Source: Mucilaginibacter gracilis (GTDB lineage: Bacteria > Bacteroidota > Bacteroidia > Sphingobacteriales > Sphingobacteriaceae). From it: DNA of 64,000 bases. A program made the translations under genes and the position numbers. Positions 53,411 to 62,997 of the stretch are shown piece by piece (positions within the stretch are counted from its first letter, which is position 1; each line of letters opens with the position of its first letter). The stretch lies in NCBI RefSeq assembly GCF_003633615.1, contig NZ_RBKU01000001.1, forward strand, positions 4,836,001 through 4,900,000, written 5' to 3'. The notes beneath the pieces were generated by a model. That model did not search any database. It was not told the DNA's origin and worked only from the letters and a program-made list of their open reading frames with translations.

Positions 53411-53617
53411 ACTGTGGAGTGCAATTAGGTGTGTGAAAGTATGATTTTTGATATGGCAGCACAAGTAAACATTTTGTTAAAATCTGTTAAATGTTATTTT
53501 TAGATAATCGTTTTCCATTTTAACATGCCTAAAACTTATTAAAATAACAATAAAACACATTTTATATTAACGGTAAAGTAATAATACTTGCCTTAATTTG
53601 ACAAAATCAATATAATT
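53411..53617. promoter_or_regulatory. Divergent control region of regulator and phnZ
   Basis: GTTATTTT near 53491 and AAAATAAC near 53540 form an inverted repeat; a related TTTTAACA recurs between them. TTAATTTG at about 53594 is one base off a -7 box, 16 bp before the phnZ ATG. These are candidate operators for the XRE protein. Confidence 0.45.
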
Positions 53618-54196
53618 ATGACTTTACACGCTACAGCTATAGTTAACCATGTATTTGCATTATATGAATTACATGGTGATGATGACTACATCGGTGAACC
53701 AGTTTCGCAATTGGAGCACATGTCTCAGGCTGCTGCTTTGGCAGAAGCCGAAGGTTTTGAAGATGAGGTGATCTTAGCTGCTTTTTTTCACGACATTGGG
53801 CACCTTTGTGCAGCAGGCGGCGAAACGCTTAGTATGGACGGGTTTGGCAATGTTGATCACGAAAAAATAGGCGCCGATTATTTGCGCAAACAAGGTTTTT
53901 CGGAAAGAGTGGCCGCTTTGGTGGAGAGCCATGTGGTGGCCAAGCGTTACTTAACCTACAAGTTTCCCCAATATTATCAGCAACTTTCTGAAGCCAGTAA
54001 AGCTACACTTCAATTTCAGGGTGGCGTTATGACGGCAGCAGAAGCCGCCGAATTTGAGTTGAATGCTGATGCGGAGTTGATTATTAAATTAAGGCAGTGG
54101 GATGATATGGCTAAAGAAACCTCAATTCCGGTTAATAATATTGATCATATCAAGCAAAAGGCCATCAACCACTTAACTCATATCAAACGACAGTAA
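53618..54196 (+). CDS. phnZ: PhnZ-type HD-domain phosphonate-cleaving oxygenase
   Basis: 192 residues. Y24 and E27 in DYIGEPVSQLEHM, the residues that gate the di-iron site in PhnZ, are at the same positions. H34, the HD motif HDIGH, HEKIGADYLRKQGFSERVAALVESHVVAKRYL and LRQWDD also match. PhnZ uses O2 and a mixed-valence di-iron centre to split (R)-1-hydroxy-2-aminoethylphosphonate to glycine and phosphate. Its partner PhnY, the hydroxylase, is not in this window. Start fixed by the conserved numbering. Confidence 0.92.
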   Translation: MTLHATAIVNHVFALYELHGDDDYIGEPVSQLEHMSQAAALAEAEGFEDEVILAAFFHDIGHLCAAGGETLSMDGFGNVDHEKIGADYLRKQGFSERVAALVESHVVAKRYLTYKFPQYYQQLSEASKATLQFQGGVMTAAEAAEFELNADAELIIKLRQWDDMAKETSIPVNNIDHIKQKAINHLTHIKRQ

Positions 54197-54294
54197 ACAA
54201 TTAATTTACTGTAACTAAACCGTGACATTGGTGTTAGTGAAAACAGATTTTTAACAAAAAAACTCCTCAACCTTAAACTATTCTTAACTTAAAC

Positions 54295-54328
54295 TTGGTT
54301 TAATATTTATAAACAAAGTTTAGTATTG
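54295..54328 (+). promoter_or_regulatory. Candidate promoter of susC
   Basis: TTG (54295-54297), a 23-bp spacer, and TAGTATTG (54321-54328), one base from TAnnTTTG. The ATG is at 54372. Confidence 0.45.
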
Positions 54329-57300
54329 CTGCAATTAAACGAAATGTTAAATCAAACTAAATTTCAATTTTATGCAGCAATTCTACATCAAACTGAAGTT
54401 GCTGGTAACACTACTGTTACTGGCAGTTCTTCCCAACTTACTTTTTGCCCAAAGTAAGCAACAACTATCGGGTATCGTGCTCGACGGAGACAGGGCACCA
54501 TTGCCTGGTGTTTCTGTGCTCGTTAAAGGTAGCACCAAAGGTGTAGCTACCGACATCGAAGGTAAGTTCATCATCAGCGCCAATCCTGGCGACGTCCTTG
54601 TGTTTAAATTTATTGGATCACAACAAAAAGAGGTTGAGGTTACAAATCAAAAAGTTATTGAGGTAACACTTTTAACAGATTCAAAAACATTAAATGAGGT
54701 TGTGGTAACCGCTCTGGGCGTAAAAAAAGAAGCCCGTACCATTGGATATTCGGTTCAGGAGGTTAATGGCGACGATTTAATTAAAGCCCGCGATCCTAAT
54801 CCAATATCAGGCTTAACCGGTAAAGTGGCCGGTTTATCTGTAGCGCCAAATGCAGAGTTATTACGCTCACCAAATGTTTTATTACGCGGTAGCTCTATAT
54901 CACTTTATGTAGTTGATGGTTTCCCTATCAACACAGATACTTTTGATATCAGCCCCGATGATATTGAAACTTACACCGTATTAAAAGGCCCAACCGCAGC
55001 TGCTTTGTATGGTAGCCGTGCCCAGGCCGGTGCTATTTTAATTACCACCAAAAAGGGAGACAAAAGTAAAAAAGGTTTCACGGTTAATGTAAACAGCAGC
55101 ACTGTACTCAACAAAGGATTTTTAACGTTCCCCAGATTACAGGATAGCTACGGCCCTGGCGAAAGCACCTATTACAAATTTGTTGACGGAAAAGGTGGTG
55201 CACCAGGCGGTGTAGATGGTGATTATGATGTTTGGGGGCCCTACTTTAACGGCCAATTGATACCACAGTACGATAGCCCTGTTATTAGTGGTGTTAGGCA
55301 GGGTACGCCATGGGTTGCGCGCGGTGCCAATAACTTAGATCGTTTTTTGCAAACCGGGTATCAAACTAATAACAATATATCGTTAACAGCTAATGGTGAT
55401 AATTATACTACAAGATTTTCCCTGTCTGATCAGCACCAGCAAAGCTACATCCCTAATAACTATTTAAACATAGTTAACTTTAATATGTATGCGAGCTTTA
55501 ACCCAACATCGCGCATAAAAATTGAGGGTAACTTAGATTTTAACAGGCAGTATACCGACAATTTTCCGGATGTGGATTATGGCCCTAACAGTTTAATTTA
55601 CAACATAGCGATATGGACAGGTGCCGATTGGGATATTAATGCGCCCGATATTAAAGGCGAATGGCAAACCGGTAAAACCAATATTCAGTCGGTATTTGCC
55701 GAATACCAACGTTACCATAACCCATGGTTTCAGGTAAACGAGTGGACTCGAGGCCATTACAAAACCAATACTACAGGTTACCTATCCGGTAATTACAAAA
55801 TCAATAACAACCTTAACGCAACTTTACGCTCACAGGTTAATACTTATGATTTGTTACGTACCGAAAAAATGCCGTATTCGGCACACCCCTACGGTCGTGA
55901 AAACAATGAGGGTGACTACAGGGAAGACCGTAGAAACTTGTTTGATAACAATACGGAGTTGTTTCTGAACTATAACTACACCATTAAAAAGTTTTTAAAT
56001 CTATCGGGATTAGTTGGTACCAACTTGCGTAATTTTTCATATTCGTCAAACTGGACCTCTACCGATTATTTGAATGTTCCGGCTGTATACTCATTCAGTA
56101 ATTCAAAAAATCCGTTACAGGCGTCGAGCTTTAATGCGGGTTTATTAACCTTGAGCGAGTATTTATCGTTAGATGCCGGTTTTGGCCGATATGCTACCTT
56201 TTCATACACCATCAGAAACGAAAAGAGTTCGGCATTTCAAACAACAACATCTTACTCATACCCAAGCTACTCATTATCAACAGTATTAACCGATTATTTA
56301 TCGATACCTAAAGCTATTTCATTTTTGAAATTGAGAGGTTCTTATGCAGAAGTTAGGGGTGCCGATTCACCTGCAACCATTGGCCCTGCACCTTTTAGCA
56401 ATATTACGGCTTTGGGTGGTGGTGCAAACAAAAGCAATCCACTATTCTCTAATCCTTTAGATTATGGGCAGGCTTATGCCTCGCCATACAACGGCCCGGG
56501 TTACAGCTTATTATCATCCTACACAACATCTAAGCCTTATAACAACCAAGCTGCCGGTTATGGTTCTGATGCGCTTTATCAGCAAGGAATTGTAACGTCA
56601 GATCGTACAAACTACGAGGGTGGTTTCGATATTAAATTTTTAAATAATCGTTTAGGCTTTAGCGGTACAGCATTTAGATACATTGATGGTCCGCAGATAT
56701 TACAAAACGCCATATCATCTGCTTCGGGCTATTCTACTTTATACCTTAACGCTTTAAAAACGCAAACAACAGGTTTAGAAGCAAGCCTAAGTGGCACGCC
56801 AATAAAAACTAAGAAAGGTTTTGGCTGGGATGTTGTTGTTAACTGGTCAACCAATAAAACGATTTATAAAGAACTGCCACCGGGCCAAACTTATTATTTA
56901 ACAAATTACACTGTAAACGAAAGAATTGATGATTTGTATGGAACAGACTTTGTGAGATCGCCTACCGGAGCTATAATATTCGACGCTGCCGGTAAACCGA
57001 TTACGCCAACCCGTCATGCTCAACTACTGGGCCATGCAGGAGCTGATTTTTCCTGGAGTTTAATCAATAAGTTCCACTATAAATCGTTAAGCTTAGGTTT
57101 CCAGTTTGATGGTTCTGTTGGTGGTGTTATTGCCGACTATATGTTTAACAAAACCGTTCGCGGTGGCCGTAACATTATTACAGCCGAAGGTGCTTTGGGA
57201 AATGCCCGTTACCAGGACTGGAAAAACTATATACCTAACGGTATTGCTGGTGCCAATCCAAGCTATAAAGGAAGTTACGTGGGCCAGGGGGTAGTGATAT

Positions 57301-57412
57301 CAAATGGTGTAACACCAACGTTTGACCCTAATACAGGTGCCGTTACCAACTACTCGGCATTGCAATTTGCTACTAACACCACACCTGCGCTGGTACAGGA
57401 TTATGTAAGTAA

Positions 57413-58388
57413 ACCCGTAGTGCATTATCAGACTAAATTTATTTTAATGTGATTCATGTTCCTTTTAAAGATAAATTTGTTGAGGTATTGAATGGTGGTC
57501 AGGGCAGTTATTTTACTTAACGTCCTTGTCTTAAACCCCTCAAAAGTTTTGGCATAATTTCTTCTGATCATAAACTGATCGCACAGTTGCGAAAATAGCG
57601 TTTCAATCCTTTTCCTTGATTTTTTGAATAGGTATGGATACGGTTTGAATTTCTTTTGATTGTTTCTCATCGGGGTTTCCAATCTAATGTTTACAGATTC
57701 AAAAAGATTGACCTGTACCTCTGCGGACAAATAGCCTTTGTCTCCAAGTAGCACGCAATCAGTCATTTGTTGTTGTATATCTTTCAGGTAATGTATGTCA
57801 TGTACGGAAGCAGGGCTTAGGTCAAAGTTCTCAAAAACACCATCTACTGAACAAACTGCATGCAGTTTGTATCCATAATACCTCGAACTTTGCGCAGCAC
57901 AAAAACCATGGTTTGGAAAAGCGTATTCCTGTTCTTTGCAGATTTTACTTCTTGCTGCACGGGCATTTTTACATACCTCTAAAGGCATTGAATCGACAAT
58001 GAAACAGTCCTGGACAGCGTTCAGTTTCTGAACAAGCTTTTTTCTCACCTCATTTATGTGCGGGAACAATTTTCTTTTTCTCTTATTGTAAACACTTCGT
58101 TCGATCAAGATATCAAGCGGGGTACCTTTCAGGTTTCTAAATAACTGATATTCAGAATCTATTCCACAATATTCAGCGGTCAAATTTAACGTAATTAACT
58201 CTAAATCAGACAGTCTTGGCCTTACTGGTTTGTAATAAAAGTCCTCTTTTATTGACAGTTTCCTAAACTCTTCTAAAATAAAAGTGTAATTTTGAATCAA
58301 GTTGTTCATGTTTGTAATTGATTGTCAGTCAATACAATATACCATTTATTGGCGAAATGAACAACTTTCTTTATAATGCACTACGGGT
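57413..58388 (-). mobile_element. IS982-family insertion sequence, intact
   Basis: The 976-bp element has perfect 16-bp inverted repeats ACCCGTAGTGCATTAT (57413-57428 and 58373-58388) and an 8-bp target duplication GTAAGTAA (57405-57412, 58389-58396). It inserted inside susC and is probably still mobile. Confidence 0.95.
57428..58309 (-). CDS. IS982 transposase
   Basis: 293 residues, full length. DDE set: Asp in FIVDSMPLEVCKN, Asp in CVLLGDKGYLS, Glu in KSRKRIETLFSQL. N-terminal helix cluster (IQNYTFILEEFRKLSI) fits the family. The stop TGA lies at the inner edge of the inverted repeat. Opposite in direction to susC. No frameshift seen, so the enzyme should be active. Confidence 0.94.
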   Translation of the reverse strand: MNNLIQNYTFILEEFRKLSIKEDFYYKPVRPRLSDLELITLNLTAEYCGIDSEYQLFRNLKGTPLDILIERSVYNKRKRKLFPHINEVRKKLVQKLNAVQDCFIVDSMPLEVCKNARAARSKICKEQEYAFPNHGFCAAQSSRYYGYKLHAVCSVDGVFENFDLSPASVHDIHYLKDIQQQMTDCVLLGDKGYLSAEVQVNLFESVNIRLETPMRNNQKKFKPYPYLFKKSRKRIETLFSQLCDQFMIRRNYAKTFEGFKTRTLSKITALTTIQYLNKFIFKRNMNHIKINLV

Positions 58389-58690
58389 GTAAGTAAATAT
58401 TACAACATTACATCAACCAATTTGGCCAGTAAAACTTTTGCCAAACTGCGCGAAGTAACCATAGGTTACGATTTGCCTAAAAAATGGTTATCAAAAATAG
58501 CTATCGAAAAATTATCAGTGTCGGCAGTAGGCCGTAACCTGCTTTATTTTTATGGCAATAGCATGTTTAAAGATGTGGACATGGATCAATACAATGGTAA
58601 TTCAACAAGTACCGTACTGCAATCGCCAACGGTAAAAAGTTATGGCTTTAATGTAAACGTTACCTTTTAATTTATAATCAGTAAATAGTT

Positions 58691-60271
58691 ATGAAAACGA
58701 TATACAAAACATTTTTGGCCTTAGGCATTGTAACAATTACATCAACAAGCTGCCAAAAAAACTTTGATAAGCTAACGACGAATAACAACGTACCTACCGA
58801 TGTCCCTGCGTCGTTACTTTTACAGGGCGTGGTTAACAGCCTACCCGACGGTCCGGATGGCCAATACGAAATATGGAGCCAGTATCATTTGTACAATTAT
58901 GATTATTACGGTAATAACCGTTACGATTTTGGTGCAGGTACATTTAATTACACCACGTTAAAAAACGTAATTTTAATGGAGCAAGCGGCAGCAAAAGCGA
59001 ATATCCCGTCGACAAAACCTTATAGTGCATTAGGTAAATTTTTTAGGGCCTACTTTTTTTCGAAAATGACCTTGCAAATGGGTGATATACCCATGACACA
59101 GGCTTTACAGGGACTTGATAACTTAACCCCTGCATATGACACCCAGAAAGCAGTATTTATACAAATTTTCAAGTGGCTGGAAGATGCAAATACCGACCTT
59201 ACTACGCTCATTAACTCGGGTATTACAACGGTTGATGGTGACATATTTTTCACAAGCGGAGATTTAACCCAATGGAGAAAGGTAGTAAATGCTTTTAGAT
59301 TAAGAATGCTGTTGGAGTTGAGCAAAAAAACATCGGATACCGATTTAAATGTTGCCGCACAATTTGCGTCAATAGTTAACAACCCAGCCAAGTATCCGTT
59401 GATGACTTCGTTAAGCGATAACTTACAATACGTGTTTCTTAATCCAACAAATTACTATCCTGAAACACCAAGCAACTTTGGGCAAAACGCAGGTCGTAAA
59501 AACATGAGCAGCACTTATGTAAGCTTGCTTACTGCATCAAAAGATCCGAGGGTGTTTATCACCGCAGATCCGGCACGTTACCTGGTTGATAACCAAGGGC
59601 AAAGCGCTACCGATTTTGCCTCTTTTGTTGGTGCCGACCCTGGTTTGGATTTAGGTATTATGTATAATAACGCCATACAGGGCCAATACTCATTTATTGG
59701 CCGCAAACGCTATTATTCAACATTTACCGGTGAGCCAAGCATACAAGTAGGTTACATGGAGCAAATGCTTAACATAGCCGAAGGCATTAACCGCGGTTGG
59801 GTTACCGGTAACGCCGAAGACTATTACATTAAAGGTATTCAGGCATCATTCCAATGGTATAATATACCGGTAACGGGCACATTTACCGCATCTTTTTACC
59901 GTCCGGGTTCTACTAATCCGGCACTTGCTTCCAATTATGATAATTATACCATCACTACAAATTGGGATACGTTTTACAACCAGCCGGCGGTTAAATATGC
60001 TGGCGGTACAACAGGCTTAACGCAAATACTGCAACAAAAATACCTTGCAGGCTTTCGTCATAACGGTTTAGAATCTTACTACACCTATCGCCGCACAGCA
60101 GTACCTAACTTTACTACCGGAACAGGCACGGGTAACAGCGGGCATATTGCACTACGTTTTCAATATCCATCGTCAGAACGTACTGCCAACACCGCTAATT
60201 ACAACGCAGCAGTGAGCAGCCAATACGGTACTACCGATGATATTAACGGTACCATGTGGATACTTAAATAA
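58691..60271 (+). CDS. SusD/RagB-family nutrient-binding lipoprotein
   Basis: 526 residues. Lipobox TSTSC with Cys21, surface-exposed in this family. SusD-like fold: NNVPTDVPASLLLQGVVNSL, a helical TPR bundle (YSALGKFFRAYFFSKMTLQMGDIPM), and the C-terminal region ending NGTMWILK. It starts 20 bp after susC and should pair with it to catch the ligand. An intrinsic terminator follows. Its expression may now suffer from the IS. Confidence 0.92.
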   Translation: MKTIYKTFLALGIVTITSTSCQKNFDKLTTNNNVPTDVPASLLLQGVVNSLPDGPDGQYEIWSQYHLYNYDYYGNNRYDFGAGTFNYTTLKNVILMEQAAAKANIPSTKPYSALGKFFRAYFFSKMTLQMGDIPMTQALQGLDNLTPAYDTQKAVFIQIFKWLEDANTDLTTLINSGITTVDGDIFFTSGDLTQWRKVVNAFRLRMLLELSKKTSDTDLNVAAQFASIVNNPAKYPLMTSLSDNLQYVFLNPTNYYPETPSNFGQNAGRKNMSSTYVSLLTASKDPRVFITADPARYLVDNQGQSATDFASFVGADPGLDLGIMYNNAIQGQYSFIGRKRYYSTFTGEPSIQVGYMEQMLNIAEGINRGWVTGNAEDYYIKGIQASFQWYNIPVTGTFTASFYRPGSTNPALASNYDNYTITTNWDTFYNQPAVKYAGGTTGLTQILQQKYLAGFRHNGLESYYTYRRTAVPNFTTGTGTGNSGHIALRFQYPSSERTANTANYNAAVSSQYGTTDDINGTMWILK

Positions 60272-60285
60272 ATAAAAGAATGTTA

Positions 60286-60316
60286 AGAGGCATAACCCAA
60301 AGTTATGCCTCTTTTT
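60286..60316 (+). terminator. Intrinsic terminator after susD
   Basis: AGAGGCATAAC (60286-60296) pairs with GTTATGCCTCT (60302-60312) then five T. The tail overlaps a -7 box for the next gene. Confidence 0.9.
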
Positions 60317-60323
60317 AATTTTG
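60316..60323 (+). promoter_or_regulatory. -7 box for phosphatase-family gene
   Basis: TAATTTTG matches TAnnTTTG exactly, 8 bp from the ATG at 60332. No -33 TTG found. Confidence 0.4.
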
Positions 60324-60331
60324 ATGAATAG

Positions 60332-61567
60332 ATGAAAAAATACGTATTGATGCTTGCCGGCCTATTAAACCTTGGCTTATGTGTTGCCCAAACAGCGCAT
60401 AAAAAAGTAGTGTTCATTATTGCCGATGGTATTCCTGCTGATGTTTTGGAGAAAGCCAATACCCCCAATATTAAAAAAATGATAGCCGAGGGAGCCTACT
60501 CCCGTGCGCATGTTGGCGGTGATAAAGGTGCTTACAACCAAACACCAACCATATCTGCACCAGGGTATAATGATTTGCTTACCGGTACATGGGGCAATAA
60601 GCATAATGTGTGGGATAATGATATCAGCGCGCCAAATTATCACTACAAAAACATTTTCAGGTTACTTAAAGAGCAACAGCCGGATAAAAAGATAGCTATT
60701 TTTTCTACCTGGCTAGATAACCGCACCAAACTTATCGGCGAGGCGCTACAAGCGGCAGGTAACATCAAATTTGATTACAAGTACGATGGTTATGAACTGG
60801 ATACGGTGGCGTTTCCGCATGATAAACTGAGCAAATACACCCATCTGATAGATAACAAGGTTGTGGCCGAAGCCGCCAATTGCATTAAAATGAATGGCCC
60901 CGATCTTTCGTGGGTATATCTGGAACATACCGATGACATCGGCCACCGATTTGGCGATAGTGAGCAGCAAATGAAAGCTGTAGCTTATGTAGATGAGCAG
61001 GTGGGCCAAATTATGGAAGCTTTGCGTTACCGAAAAGAACATAATAAAGAAGACTGGATGATTGTGTTAACAACCGATCATGGGCGCGATGCTAAAACAG
61101 GCAGAAACCATGGCGGTCAATCCGACCGCGAACGTACAACCTGGATAGCAACCAATCAAAAACCAAACGCCTACTTTACCTCGGGCCAATTGGCCATTGT
61201 TGATATTTTGCCTTCTATAGCCGGCTTTATGCATATCAATTTGCCTGGTGAAACCCAACGCGAACTGGATGGTGTTTCCTTTATCGGCAATATTGCGATA
61301 AGCAACGCGCAGGTGATATTAAAAAACGGCAGCCTGCACATTAGCTGGAAAGCTTGGAATAATAACCAGAAAGTAACCATTGGTATAACTACTACAAATA
61401 ATTTTAAAACCGGCGGGTTTGATAGTTATGCTACACAGGTTACGGTTCCAGCCGGACAGCAATATGTGGACGTAGATGTAAAGAGCAAACCCTCGGACTT
61501 ATACAAAATTGAATTGCAAACCAAGAGTAACACCTTAAACCGGTGGTTTATTAAACCAATTAAATAG
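60332..61567 (+). CDS. Secreted alkaline-phosphatase-superfamily enzyme 1
   Basis: 411 residues. Signal peptide MKKYVLMLAGLLNLGLCVAQ. Metal and nucleophile residues: FIIADGIPADVL (Asp), Thr in TPTISAPGYNDLLTG, EHTDDIGHRFG (Asp, His), TTDHGRD (Asp, His) and RNHGGQ (His). This is the pattern of nucleotide pyrophosphatase/phosphodiesterases and phosphonate hydrolases of the superfamily. The last 90 residues look like a fibronectin-like beta domain. It lies in the phosphonate locus; substrate is inferred to be a phosphodiester or phosphonate. Confidence 0.88.
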   Translation: MKKYVLMLAGLLNLGLCVAQTAHKKVVFIIADGIPADVLEKANTPNIKKMIAEGAYSRAHVGGDKGAYNQTPTISAPGYNDLLTGTWGNKHNVWDNDISAPNYHYKNIFRLLKEQQPDKKIAIFSTWLDNRTKLIGEALQAAGNIKFDYKYDGYELDTVAFPHDKLSKYTHLIDNKVVAEAANCIKMNGPDLSWVYLEHTDDIGHRFGDSEQQMKAVAYVDEQVGQIMEALRYRKEHNKEDWMIVLTTDHGRDAKTGRNHGGQSDRERTTWIATNQKPNAYFTSGQLAIVDILPSIAGFMHINLPGETQRELDGVSFIGNIAISNAQVILKNGSLHISWKAWNNNQKVTIGITTTNNFKTGGFDSYATQVTVPAGQQYVDVDVKSKPSDLYKIELQTKSNTLNRWFIKPIK

Positions 61568-61576
61568 AAACTACCT

Positions 61577-62665
61577 ATGAAAAAAATAGCCTTATTGATG
61601 GCAGCCATTACCCTGGCAGCGCAATCGCTTTTTGCGCAAACTAATAAAACAAAAAACGTAATCATAGTTACGCTTGATGGCCTGAGATGGCAGGAACTTT
61701 ACCGTGGTGCCGATTCGTCTCTGGTTAATTCAAAATACACCAGCGATCAGGAATTGGTGCGTAAAAGCTTTAACGCCGCTACACCACAGCAGCGCCGTAA
61801 AATGCTGTTCCCCTTCTTTTGGTCAACTATTGTTCAGCAAGGGCAACTTTATGGCAATCGGGACCTGGGCAGCAAAGATGAAGTATCAAACCCGTATCAC
61901 TTTTCTTATCCTGGTTACAATGAAATATTTACAGGCTTCCCAGATAAACGCATGAATACCAATGACCCTATTACTAACCCTAACGTTAATTTGCTGGAAT
62001 TTTTAAACAGGCAAAAAGGGTTTGAAAATAAGGTAGCTGCTTTTTCGTCATGGGAGCGCTTTCCGCAAATATTGAATGTTAAAAGGTCGGGCCTGTTGGT
62101 TAACTCAGGCTACGCCGACCTGGATGTACCAGGCATGAACAGCTCGTTAAAGTATTTAAACGAACTGCAACATGAAGCACCTCAATATCTGGGCGATTCA
62201 ACACGGATAGACTTTTTAACCTTTGAATTTGGAAAGCAGTACTTTAAGCAATTTAAACCACGCGCCCTATATATTGCCTTTGACGAAACAGATGATATGG
62301 CACATGCCGGTAACTACAAGTTTTATCTTGATCGCGCTCATCAGGAAGATGGTTTTATTAAACAACTATGGGCAATAATACAATCAGACCCTATTTATAA
62401 GGATAAAACCACCCTAATTATTACCTGCGACCACGGAAGAGGAGATACGCTTGACGGATGGCGAAGCCATGGAAAAGACGTTCCTAATTCTGAACAAACC
62501 TGGTTTGCAGTAATTGGCCCCGATACCCCGCCAACCGGAGAAATGAAAGACATAAGCACCTCGCATAAACAACTGGCTCAAACCATATCCAAATTGCTGG
62601 GGTTTGATTTTAAAGTGAAAGCGGGACACGAAGTTGGAGATGCTATACCATCTGTTACAAAATAA
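61577..62665 (+). CDS. Secreted alkaline-phosphatase-superfamily enzyme 2
   Basis: 362 residues. Signal peptide MKKIALLMAAITLAAQSLFAQ. Residues: VTLDGLRWQELY, nucleophile in YHFSYPGYNEIFTG (Ser or Tyr), DETDDMAHAGN, TCDHGRGD and WRSHGKD. Same superfamily as the previous gene but without the C-terminal beta domain and distinct in sequence. It starts 9 bp after it, so the two share an mRNA. Periplasmic; substrate unknown. Confidence 0.88.
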   Translation: MKKIALLMAAITLAAQSLFAQTNKTKNVIIVTLDGLRWQELYRGADSSLVNSKYTSDQELVRKSFNAATPQQRRKMLFPFFWSTIVQQGQLYGNRDLGSKDEVSNPYHFSYPGYNEIFTGFPDKRMNTNDPITNPNVNLLEFLNRQKGFENKVAAFSSWERFPQILNVKRSGLLVNSGYADLDVPGMNSSLKYLNELQHEAPQYLGDSTRIDFLTFEFGKQYFKQFKPRALYIAFDETDDMAHAGNYKFYLDRAHQEDGFIKQLWAIIQSDPIYKDKTTLIITCDHGRGDTLDGWRSHGKDVPNSEQTWFAVIGPDTPPTGEMKDISTSHKQLAQTISKLLGFDFKVKAGHEVGDAIPSVTK

Positions 62666-62997
62666 TCGTCTGACAGTTTTTGGTGCCATTTAATTGTGGA
62701 GTTGTTTAAACTGGCCGACCCACTACCCTTGGTGTTGCGTTGGCCAGTTTGCTTGATGCTACATATTAACACAGTATTACTAATGGTTTAGCGGCCATAA
62801 ATTACCCGCCTTTTTCCAGATTGAACAATTACCGAAGAATCACATTCATCTCCCCCGATATTTTAGATTTTGATTATCAACAACATACCTAACAAATGCT
62901 TAATTACGTGTAAATGCCTGTTTTTTAAAATCATAGTAACAATATATTAACATTTAAAACACCTTAAAGCAATATAATAACCTGTAATTTGATAGCT
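62666..62997. other. 332-bp gap with a hairpin
   Basis: No gene. AAACTGGCC (62708-62716) pairs with GGCCAGTTT (62742-62750), a possible terminator without a T run. The PiT promoter should lie upstream of 62998; GTAATTTG at 62985 is close to a -7 box. Confidence 0.45.

Larger units (their letters stand above)
54372..58670 (+). pseudogene. SusC/RagA TonB-linked outer-membrane transporter, split by IS982
   Basis: The 5' part runs 54372-57412 and the 3' part 58397-58670. Removing the IS and one 8-bp duplication gives one 1104-residue frame (YVSKYYNITSTNLASKTFAKL at the joint). Signal peptide to about residue 26, then the CarboxypepD_reg-like domain, plug (SALGVKKEARTIGYS, SSISLYVVDGFPIN) and barrel ending TVKSYGFNVNVTF. 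SusC proteins import bulky ligands with SusD using TonB energy. The present product loses the last strands and gains IS-encoded residues (to KFILM), so it is very probably inactive. Confidence 0.92.
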
